This document shows, piece after piece, positions 1 to 5,648 of a stretch of DNA of 9,470 nucleotides (positions within the stretch are counted from its first letter, which is position 1; the number at the start of each line of letters is the position of its first letter). The notes beneath the pieces were generated by a model. It did no database searches, was not told the origin of the DNA, and saw nothing but the letters and a program-made list of their open reading frames with translations. A program made the translations under genes and the position numbers. The DNA is taken from the NCBI GenBank assembly GCA_038259825.1, contig JBBSOK010000108.1, forward strand, positions 1-9,470, written 5' to 3'. The stretch is from JBBSOK01 sp038259825. Lineage in GTDB: Bacteria; Bacteroidota; Bacteroidia; Flavobacteriales; Flavobacteriaceae.

Positions 1-485
1 ATAAAATTGAATTTTCCTTCCCAAATACCGAAGGAAAAGTAGTTTCGCTTGCTGATGAAAAATATATCGGAAAAGTAACTTTGGTCCAAATTATGGGAAC
101 TTGGTGCCCAAATTGTCTTGACGAAACCAAGTATTTTACTGAATATTCAAAAAATAAACCCGATAATGTTGAATTTATTTCCTTAGCATTTGAATATGCA
201 CCGACTGAAGAAAAAGCAATGTCTGCTATTAAAAGATTAAAAGATAGAGTAGGCGTACCTTATCCAATACTCTTGGCTCAATTTGGAACGAGTGATAAAG
301 GAAAAGCCAACGAAAAATTGCCAATGCTAAATCATGTATTAAGTTATCCAACAACAATTTTTATTGATAAAACAGGCACGGTTAGAAAAATCCATACCGG
401 ATTTAATGGTCCGGCTACTGGGGAAGAGTTTGTAAAATTTAAAAATGAATTTGAAGGTTTTGTAAAAATGCTTTCTGAAGAATAA
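1..485 (+). CDS. TlpA-like thioredoxin-fold thiol-disulfide protein (5' partial)
   Basis: The frame is open from the first base of the window, so the N-terminus, including any signal peptide, is missing. About 160 residues are visible. The fragment begins with a TlpA/redoxin-type strand region (FSFPNTEGKVVSLADEKYIG), followed by the hydrophobic strand and active site GTWCPNC, with the redox cysteines encoded at 105-107 and 114-116. Further on come the cis-Pro region (LSYPTTIFIDKTG) and a C-terminal helix. Members of this family act in the bacterial envelope as thiol-disulfide reductases or oxidoreductases, for example in cytochrome c or cysteine-protein maturation; the exact partner here is unknown. 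The TTG at 81 is not the true start, because homologous sequence continues upstream of it. The gene converges on the MFS gene with only 20 bp between the stop codons. Fold and CxxC are certain, subfamily is not. Confidence 0.88.
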   Translation, partial: KIEFSFPNTEGKVVSLADEKYIGKVTLVQIMGTWCPNCLDETKYFTEYSKNKPDNVEFISLAFEYAPTEEKAMSAIKRLKDRVGVPYPILLAQFGTSDKGKANEKLPMLNHVLSYPTTIFIDKTGTVRKIHTGFNGPATGEEFVKFKNEFEGFVKMLSEE

Positions 486-505
486 AATTTTATTTTCTTT
501 TAATT

Positions 506-1669
506 TTACAGATATTTCTGAAAAAGGAAATAAAAAATAACACAAATTGAAGCAATTCCTGTCACCAAAAAAGTGACGCTCGCCCCAAAGTAAAACCATA
601 ATAATCCTGCTGCAAAACTTGCTAGCATACTTGCAATGCTTTGAAATGCAGAAAATGCGCCAATTGCAGTTGCCATATTTTGTTGTGGTATTGTGTTACT
701 AAGCCACGCTTTACTTATACCTTCGGTCGCGCTTGCATAAATTCCATAACCAAAAAATAAGACGATTATTATATATAATTCATTTGTAAAACTCATTCCG
801 AAATAGACTATTGCAAAAACCGTAAGTCCGAACAAAAACATTTTCTTGAATCCAATTTTATCAGATAAAATGCCTAACGGAAACGCAAAAATGGTAAAAA
901 CAAGGTTGTAAAAAATGTAAATTCCAATAACCCAAGTATCGCTTAATCCAGCATCCTTTGCCTTCAACAGTAAAAAAACATCACTACTATTAAATAATGC
1001 AAAAAATAAAAGACCGATAACTAATTTTTTATATTGTGGAGGACTCCCTTTCCAATATTTCAAAAAAGAGAAGAATGAAATTTTCTTTTTCTTTGGTTTT
1101 ATTTCAACATTTTTATCTCTTAAAAGTAGTGTTGAAAAAATTGCTATAACGCCAGGAATAAAGGCGAGATAAAATAAATTTATATAATCTTCAGGATAAA
1201 AATAGAGATAAATCAATGCGAAACTAGGCCCTAAAACTGCGCCTAGGGTATCCATAGATCTATGAAATCCAAAAATTTTACCTTTAGTTTCTGGTGTTGC
1301 TTCATTTGAAAGGATGGCATCCCGTGCTCCTGTTCGTATTCCTTTGCCTAATCTATCTGTTGTGCGAGTAAATAAAATCCAAAGTGGGTACGTGAAAAAA
1401 GCCATCATCGGTTTTGAAATAGCGCTTAAAGAATAGCCCAATTGTACAAATGGCGCCCGCTTTGCTTTGCTATCGCTTAATTGTCCAAAATAACCTTTGC
1501 TTAATCCTGCTGTAGCTTCAGCAATTCCTTCCAAAATTCCAATTAGTAAAATTGAAAAGCCTATTTTCTGAAGATAAATTGGAAGTATTGGATACAGCAT
1601 TTCGCTAGCCATGTCTGTGAAAAGGCTAACGGCACTCAAAATTACAACGGTTCGCGTAATGTGTTTCAC
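506..1669 (-). CDS. MFS transporter, MJ1317-like group
   Basis: This is a 387-residue, highly hydrophobic protein of the length expected for a 12-helix major facilitator. It has the cytoplasmic motif-A-like loop twice, once per half (GQLSDSKAKR at about residues 62-71 and GILSDKIGFKK at about 266-276), separated by a basic central loop (KPKKKKISFF, about 191-200). The stretch TRTTDRLGKGIRTGARDAIL (about 101-120) and the following GFHRSMDTLGAVLGP are typical of an MFS group exemplified by MJ1317, whose substrates are not established; drug or small-metabolite efflux is the usual guess. The start is GTG at 1667-1669; an in-frame stop lies two codons upstream, so no earlier start is possible. The gene lies 49 bp downstream of the second DUF2490 gene on the same strand and may be cotranscribed with it, although a link to the carbon genes is not evident. 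Substrate unknown. Confidence 0.87.
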   Translation of the reverse strand: MKHITRTVVILSAVSLFTDMASEMLYPILPIYLQKIGFSILLIGILEGIAEATAGLSKGYFGQLSDSKAKRAPFVQLGYSLSAISKPMMAFFTYPLWILFTRTTDRLGKGIRTGARDAILSNEATPETKGKIFGFHRSMDTLGAVLGPSFALIYLYFYPEDYINLFYLAFIPGVIAIFSTLLLRDKNVEIKPKKKKISFFSFLKYWKGSPPQYKKLVIGLLFFALFNSSDVFLLLKAKDAGLSDTWVIGIYIFYNLVFTIFAFPLGILSDKIGFKKMFLFGLTVFAIVYFGMSFTNELYIIIVLFFGYGIYASATEGISKAWLSNTIPQQNMATAIGAFSAFQSIASMLASFAAGLLWFYFGASVTFLVTGIASICVIFYFLFQKYL

Positions 1670-1718
1670 TATTTAAAAAGTAAGGAATTATGAAGATACG
1701 CTAAAAATGAACCCTGAA

Positions 1719-2396
1719 TTATATTTTTATAAACCAATTGGCACTAAACCAGAATGTATTGTCCGAAGCGCCTTTAATAAATGAATTAATTCGGTAATCT
1801 ACGCCTGCTTCCAATTTATTATTATCTGTAAATACGTATCCTAATAATGGAACAAGCCTAGCTTCCAAATCGTAACCAGAGCTTTGCCATTCATTTAAAT
1901 ATTCATTGTTAATTTTTAAATAGAATTCTTTTTGGTCTACAGCATCTCCATTTAACGGTAATTCTACCGTTATCCTATACCTAAGTCTAAATACTGGCGA
2001 TTCAGATTGCGTGAATGTTTGGTCGGTACTAAAACGGTGTGCCAATCTATATTTGGGGAATCTTCGCGTAATTATAAATTGCTGAATGCTCCTATGGATA
2101 ATTTCATCTCCTTCAACCCTAAATAAGTAACCTGCGGTAATTGCATTATTTAATCCAACGGTTCGTGAAACTATTGTAGTGTAGTCTGTCAAAATATATT
2201 CGTAACCAGAATTTCTGTCTTCATTAAATGTTCCTGATTTTAATAGTTGTCTAGACTCCGTTTTGAAATTTAAATTCCATTTTTGGGAAAGATCCGTATT
2301 TATATTTATGCTTGGCAACAAACCTATATTATAAGTTCCTTGCGCAATTGTTGAATTAGAAATGAATAAAATGAAAAGGAAAAGACACTTTTTCAT
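1719..2396 (-). CDS. DUF2490 outer-membrane beta-barrel protein (copy B)
   Basis: This 225-residue protein starts with a Sec signal peptide (MKKCLFLFILFISNSTIAQ), probably cleaved near Ala-Gln. The mature part is rich in alternating hydrophobic and polar strands with aromatic ends and finishes on a strand pattern (FWFSANWFIKI), as in small outer-membrane barrels. The pattern IQQFIITRR...HRFSTDQTF...FRLRYRITVELPLN matches the DUF2490 family and aligns with the same region of the protein encoded at 3028-3693. DUF2490 has no established biochemical role. The ATG overlaps the stop codon of the preceding gene by one base (TAATG on the minus strand), which implies translational coupling with the PepSY-like protein. 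The family call is good; the function is unknown. Confidence 0.8.
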   Translation of the reverse strand: MKKCLFLFILFISNSTIAQGTYNIGLLPSININTDLSQKWNLNFKTESRQLLKSGTFNEDRNSGYEYILTDYTTIVSRTVGLNNAITAGYLFRVEGDEIIHRSIQQFIITRRFPKYRLAHRFSTDQTFTQSESPVFRLRYRITVELPLNGDAVDQKEFYLKINNEYLNEWQSSGYDLEARLVPLLGYVFTDNNKLEAGVDYRINSFIKGASDNTFWFSANWFIKI

Positions 2397-2965
2397 TAGT
2401 ATTTAAGATTATCTGTATTTCTAAAAACTATTCGATTTTTATCAAGTAATGAACCTTCTTCAGAAAAAAGAAATTCGTACAAACTCCACCTTACAAGATC
2501 TTTCGCTTTTAGAACAACTTCGTAGTTTACTGATAAATTGTCGGCGGAAATTGTGCCTTCCAAAAAGTGTTTAAGTTCTTTTGGCTCGCCAACATATTGG
2601 ATTTGGGTTTTTCTAATTTTGTGTTTTATAAATGTTGAATCTAAAACCTCTCGAATATTTTGCCGTGTTTTTTCGGACAATTTATTGAATTTAATTTCAA
2701 CTTCAATATCTTCAATTAAACCATCCAGCGTAAATTCAATACTATACTTTATGCCATTTACTTCTGTTTTAGCTTCAATAGTGCTGTACTCACTATTAAT
2801 TTCTCTGTACCATTTAATTTTGTTTGTAAGTTTAGGACTATTTATAAATTTGAGGGCCTGTTGCGGCACTTCCTCAATACTTATTTTATGTTCCCTCTCA
2901 AATTTTTCTTGCCCGAAAGATTGAAAACCTAAAACAATAAGAAACGATAATATTAAAAGCTTCAT
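2396..2965 (-). CDS. Secreted PepSY-like domain protein
   Basis: This 189-residue protein has a signal peptide (MKLLILSFLIVLGFQSFGQ) and is therefore exported, probably to the periplasm. The mature part resembles the PepSY-like (BLIP-fold) family: a first helix with EEVPQQALKFINS, then KIKWYREINSEYSTIEAKT, NGIKYSIEFTLDGLIEDIEV, and a second helix with LSEKTRQNIREVL. The C-terminal half (YVGEPKELKHFLEGT, NYEVVLKAKDLVRWSLYEFL, SEEGSLL) looks like a degenerate second repeat of the same fold; this is read by eye. PepSY-like proteins are often binding or inhibitory modules, without a known reaction. It lies 62 bp after the first DUF2490 gene and overlaps the second by one base, so it probably works with those barrels. 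No catalytic motif is seen. Confidence 0.68.
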   Translation of the reverse strand: MKLLILSFLIVLGFQSFGQEKFEREHKISIEEVPQQALKFINSPKLTNKIKWYREINSEYSTIEAKTEVNGIKYSIEFTLDGLIEDIEVEIKFNKLSEKTRQNIREVLDSTFIKHKIRKTQIQYVGEPKELKHFLEGTISADNLSVNYEVVLKAKDLVRWSLYEFLFSEEGSLLDKNRIVFRNTDNLKY

Positions 2966-3027
2966 TTAGATCAATTTTTAAATTTTGACAGAAAATATAG
3001 CAATTTTGGAAGATAGTACTTTATAAA

Positions 3028-3693
3028 TCAAAAATTAAAGAATGTAATTACGTTCAACTGATCTCTGTTAGTGCTGTTTCCAAGGAATTGATTCATATAA
3101 CCCAATTCGAATTTTAACGAATTATTTAATTTAAAGCCAAGGCCTCCGTAAAGTCTATTCCTGTCGAATACGTTTTGCTCTGTATTTAAAAAAATTTCGT
3201 TGTATGTTGAAAAATATAAGGTTTTATCTATAATTTCTTTTCTATTTAGTGGAAGATTAAGTGATAGAAAATAACGCAAACGCAATCTAAAATCGGCATC
3301 TTCAATAAAACGTTGTTCAAATCTGTAACGATGTTGCACTCCAACTCTTCCAATTTGCTGTTTTGTAATAAATTGCTGGTAAATTCTATGTTCATTTATG
3401 CTAACCTTTTCATCTGTATCACCAATATAATTTTCACTTAGAATATAACCGTACCCTACAAGTAGGTTGTTGTTATTCTCTGTAAGATTATAACCAAGAC
3501 CTGTGCGAAGCAATAACTGTTCTAAATCTCCTACGGCATTATAATTTCTATATTGTACTTCGTGATGTATATTGAATTTAGGGTTAAGTTGTTTATTGCC
3601 GAAGTAAATAATCCAATTACCTAAATTGCTATCTTGAGCAAAAATTGTTACGGGAAATAATAATAATAAGATGAATGTTTGATACTTTGTCAT
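3028..3693 (-). CDS. DUF2490 outer-membrane beta-barrel protein (copy A)
   Basis: This 221-residue protein begins with a signal peptide (MTKYQTFILLLLFPVTIFAQ) and then GNWIIYFGNKQLNPKFNIHH, the usual N-terminal strand of DUF2490 proteins. Later strands include EHRIYQQFITKQQ, GVQHRYRFEQRF and FRLRLRYFLSLNLPLN. The protein ends in Asn-Phe (VITFFNF), and a terminal aromatic residue is typical of outer-membrane barrels. It is the first gene after the terminator that closes the lipoprotein carbonic anhydrase gene, so it probably has its own promoter in 3694-3757, though no convincing Bacteroidota -7 box was found there. Function is unknown. Because it sits next to carbonic anhydrase and SulP genes, a role in outer-membrane passage or anchoring for carbon uptake is conceivable, but this is inference only. 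Confidence 0.85.
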   Translation of the reverse strand: MTKYQTFILLLLFPVTIFAQDSNLGNWIIYFGNKQLNPKFNIHHEVQYRNYNAVGDLEQLLLRTGLGYNLTENNNNLLVGYGYILSENYIGDTDEKVSINEHRIYQQFITKQQIGRVGVQHRYRFEQRFIEDADFRLRLRYFLSLNLPLNRKEIIDKTLYFSTYNEIFLNTEQNVFDRNRLYGGLGFKLNNSLKFELGYMNQFLGNSTNRDQLNVITFFNF

Positions 3694-3747
3694 GTCAATT
3701 ACTTAAAAACTAAAGAATGGAAATATTCCTGATTGGTTACTTTTCCG

Positions 3748-3819
3748 ATAAAAGTAAAAAAGAATGACCAAAAGTTTTGAAAACGAAACGATATTCGTAA
3801 AAACTTTTGGCCTTTCTTA
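3748..3819 (-). terminator. Intrinsic terminator after lipoprotein carbonic anhydrase
   Basis: There is a perfect 11-bp inverted repeat, CCAAAAGTTTT (3768-3778) and AAAACTTTTGG (3800-3810). It extends outward to 19-bp arms with two mismatches (3760-3778 with 3800-3818), and an additional ACGAA/TTCGT pair lies inside the loop (3783-3787 with 3794-3798). Read on the minus strand, the stem starts 8 nt after the carbonic anhydrase stop and is followed by TTCTTTTTTACTTTTATC, a classic U-tract. It separates the carbonic anhydrase transcript from the DUF2490 gene. Confidence 0.85.
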
Positions 3820-3826
3820 TAAAGTA

Positions 3827-4588
3827 TTATTCAAAAAATGAAACTATTCCTGTTTCTAAATCATAAGTTGCTCCTATAATTTTTATCTGACCTTTTTCCT
3901 TCATTTCTTTTAATAAGGGACTTTGGTCTAGTGTTTTTTGAATGTTGAGTTGCACGTTTTTATTTGAAACAGCTTCAACAAAATCTTCATTTTTTGAAGT
4001 TCTGGATTCCATCTCTGTAGGCTCAGTTATTGCTGTAACCGCTGGTTTTATATTTGTTAGCATAGCTGTAATGTTGCCTAGCTCAACATTATCTATTGCT
4101 CCTTTTACCGCTCCGCAAGCTTTATGGCCTAAAATAACAACTAATTTTGCGCCTGCTGCGGCGGTTGCAAATTCCATACTTCCCAATAAATCTGTATTCA
4201 CAAAATTTCCAGCAACACGACCCACAAATATATCTCCAATGCCTTGGTCAAATAAATCTTCAACGGGCACACGACTATCCACACAGCTTAATACAATAGC
4301 TTTTGGAAATTGACCAACAGCGGTTTTCCTTACTTGCTCTCCGTGATTTCTACTTGTGCTTTCTTGAGCTACAAATCGGGCATTTCCAGCCTTAAATTGG
4401 TCGAGTACAATTTGCGGCGTTAATTGTTCCTGCAATTCTTTCGTCATTACTTCGGTTTCCATTTCTGGATTTTCAAGTTGACTTTGTTCTGTTGTTGTTT
4501 CATCAATTTTATTTCCTTCATCTTTACAGGAAAATATTGAAGATGAAACAATTAATAAAATTATTGCGAATGTTATTCTAGTTTTCAT
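3827..4588 (-). CDS. Beta-class carbonic anhydrase, lipoprotein (probably surface-exposed)
   Basis: This 253-residue protein interconverts CO2 and bicarbonate. Beta-class zinc ligands are Cys102 and Asp104 (SCVDSR, with partner Arg106) and His155 and Cys158 (GHKACGAVKG). It also has GRVAGNFVN and GSMEFA, conserved in the family. Unlike the paralogue encoded at 4978-5607, it carries an N-terminal lipoprotein signal (MKTRITFAIILLIVSSSIFS, then Cys21) and a linker of about 35 mostly acidic residues before the catalytic domain. The lipid Cys is followed by Lys-Asp-Glu, which fits the Bacteroidota lipoprotein export signal K-(D/E)2, so the enzyme may be displayed on the cell surface rather than facing the periplasm. 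Over about 196 aligned residues, hand count gives about 57% identity with the other enzyme. It has its own promoter (4619-4659) and terminator. The enzyme class is very secure; the surface location is inferred. Confidence 0.95.
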   Translation of the reverse strand: MKTRITFAIILLIVSSSIFSCKDEGNKIDETTTEQSQLENPEMETEVMTKELQEQLTPQIVLDQFKAGNARFVAQESTSRNHGEQVRKTAVGQFPKAIVLSCVDSRVPVEDLFDQGIGDIFVGRVAGNFVNTDLLGSMEFATAAAGAKLVVILGHKACGAVKGAIDNVELGNITAMLTNIKPAVTAITEPTEMESRTSKNEDFVEAVSNKNVQLNIQKTLDQSPLLKEMKEKGQIKIIGATYDLETGIVSFFE

Positions 4589-4618
4589 ATTGTTTATTTT
4601 TTTCGATTATTTATACAA

Positions 4619-4659
4619 CAAATATATTAATACTATTTTAAATAATAGTAAAGCTATCA
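4619..4659 (-). promoter_or_regulatory. Promoter/operator of lipoprotein carbonic anhydrase, shared with SulP
   Basis: On the minus strand the block contains TATATTTG (4626-4619), an exact match to the Bacteroidota -7 box TAnnTTTG, lying 30 bp before the ATG. No TTTG-type -33 box is seen. The place where it should lie is instead occupied by an inverted repeat, ACTATT (4632-4637) and AATAGT (4644-4649) with a 6-bp spacer, plus a further GCTAT (4653-4657). The 41 bp match the block upstream of SulP at 33 positions without gaps. Confidence 0.72.
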
Positions 4660-4687
4660 TCTAAAAAATCGTTAAATTTTATATTTT

Positions 4688-4775
4688 GAAAAAGTAAATT
4701 CTTTTTCCAAATAACAGTACTCTCCACTATTTTCGAAGTGGAAATTGTACTTGAATTGTAGAAGAAATAACTTCT
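4688..4775. repeat. Cluster of three short inverted repeats in the intergenic region
   Basis: Three hairpins lie in a row. GAAAAAG/CTTTTTC (4688-4694 and 4701-4707) has a 6-nt loop. A two-part stem pairs AGTAC (4716-4720) with GTACT (4747-4751) outside and TCCACT (4723-4728) with AGTGGA (4737-4742) inside, with an 8-nt loop. AGAAG/CTTCT (4760-4764 and 4771-4775) has a 6-nt loop. They lie upstream of the carbonic anhydrase promoter in 4589-4977, a region with no credible gene. The middle hairpin is the strongest; the outer two could be chance in AT-rich DNA. Function unknown. Confidence 0.45.
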
Positions 4776-4818
4776 GAAAATTTGTTTAAAATTTGGATAG
4801 TTGTAATCCTTTAATTTG

Positions 4819-4834
4819 CTGATAAGGTTATCAG
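4819..4834. promoter_or_regulatory. 16-bp near-palindrome, possible operator
   Basis: CTGATAA (4819-4825) and TTATCAG (4828-4834) form a perfect 7-bp inverted repeat around a central GG. The two-fold symmetry and short spacer are typical of a site for a dimeric regulator rather than an RNA hairpin. It lies between the two carbonic anhydrase genes, about 190 bp upstream of the promoter box of the lipoprotein enzyme. No matching copy was noticed elsewhere in the window, so its regulator is unknown. Confidence 0.4.
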
Positions 4835-4909
4835 TCTTGGAAAATAAATTTTAAATGAAGTCTTTTTTGAAAATTATGAAATAAAATATTCGAAAAACTT
4901 TTATAAAAT

Positions 4910-4970
4910 AAAGGGTAGTTATTTCTTAACAAAAACAATAAAACTTAACAATTTATTCTAACTACCCTTT
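4910..4970 (-). terminator. Inverted repeat, likely terminator of the SulP-carbonic anhydrase transcript
   Basis: AAAGGGTAGTTA (4910-4921) and TAACTACCCTTT (4959-4970) are a perfect 12-bp inverted repeat around a 37-nt AT-rich loop. It begins 7 nt after the stop of the cytoplasmic carbonic anhydrase. On the minus strand the second arm runs into ATTTTATAAAAGTTTTT, a discontinuous U-rich tract. The loop is longer than usual for an intrinsic terminator and contains CTTAACAA twice (4925-4932 and 4944-4951), so a binding-site role is an alternative. Confidence 0.6.
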
Positions 4971-4977
4971 GGGAATT

Positions 4978-5607
4978 TTATTCATAAAAAGCAACTTCGC
5001 CTGTGGTTATATTGTACATAGCGCCAATAATCATAATTTCACCGTTTTGTTGCATTTCTGCTAACACTTCGCTTTCTATTATTATTCTATCAATATTCAG
5101 GTTTACGTTGTTTTTAGCAACAGCATCTACAAATTTTATATTTTTTGAATTTCGTTCAGCTGTATCAGACGGCTCAATAGTGGCGGCTACAGCTGGTTTT
5201 ATTTTCTCCAACATTGCTGTTAGGTTTCCTAGTTTAGCATCATCGCAAGCTCCCTTAACTGCGCCGCAAGCTGTATGGCCTAATACAACAATTAACTTTG
5301 TCCCCGCAAGTTTGCAAGCAAATTCCATACTGCCCAAAATATCTTGATTTATAAAGTTACCGGCAATTCGAACACTAAAAATATCTCCCAAACCTTGGTC
5401 AAAAACCAATTCTGCAGAAACTCTAGAATCTATACAGCTTAAAATAGTTGCAAATGGAAATTGACCATCGCTGGTATCGTTAACCTGCTCTAATAAATTT
5501 CTGTTTGTTTTTAAATTATTTTGAAATCGAAGATTTCCTTCTTTTAAATATTGCAATGACTTTTGAGGAGTCATTGTTGCTTGAGTTTCTCTTGTGTGCG
5601 CTTTCAT
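4978..5607 (-). CDS. Beta-class carbonic anhydrase, cytoplasmic
   Basis: This 209-residue protein interconverts CO2 and bicarbonate. Zinc ligands are Cys58 and Asp60 (SCIDSR, with partner Arg62) and His111 and Cys114 (GHTACGAVKG). It also has VRIAGNFIN and GSMEFACKLAG. There is no signal peptide, so it should act in the cytoplasm. The ATG at 5605-5607 is used here; a second Met at residue 12, just before the conserved TPQKSL, is a possible alternative start. It follows the SulP gene with a 41-bp gap, which suggests one transcript, and ends in a 12-bp inverted repeat. Hand alignment gives about 57% identity with the lipoprotein enzyme encoded at 3827-4588, so the two are paralogues aimed at different compartments. 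In this pairing it would equilibrate bicarbonate brought in by SulP, for carboxylases or pH control; that role is inferred. Confidence 0.95.
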   Translation of the reverse strand: MKAHTRETQATMTPQKSLQYLKEGNLRFQNNLKTNRNLLEQVNDTSDGQFPFATILSCIDSRVSAELVFDQGLGDIFSVRIAGNFINQDILGSMEFACKLAGTKLIVVLGHTACGAVKGACDDAKLGNLTAMLEKIKPAVAATIEPSDTAERNSKNIKFVDAVAKNNVNLNIDRIIIESEVLAEMQQNGEIMIIGAMYNITTGEVAFYE

Positions 5608-5648
5608 ATTTTCTGTATTTTATTTTCAATAATTCAAATTATATACTA

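Noticed and set aside
513..532. TATTTC/GAAATA inverted repeat near the convergent end of the TlpA-like and MFS genes
   Set aside because: The stem is only 6 A/T-rich pairs, lies inside the MFS coding end, and has no proper U-tract in either direction. Not called a terminator.
339..599. Minus-strand frame of 86 residues across the TlpA-like and MFS gene ends
   Set aside because: It overlaps the C-terminal part of two well-supported genes in another frame and has no domain or start signal.
3013..3017. ATAGT half-site between the first DUF2490 gene and the PepSY-like gene
   Set aside because: A single 5-bp match without the neighbouring half-sites or the -7 box in the right arrangement is expected by chance, so the DUF2490 genes are not placed in the SulP/carbonic anhydrase regulon on this basis.
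4855..4884. Tiny plus-strand ORF of 9 codons
   Set aside because: Too short, no promoter or conserved feature; expected by chance in AT-rich spacer.
3942..5347. Open plus-strand frames opposite both carbonic anhydrase genes (3942-4313 and 5003-5347)
   Set aside because: They mirror the conserved codons of two clearly real genes, look like each other only because the enzymes are paralogues, and match no recognisable protein.
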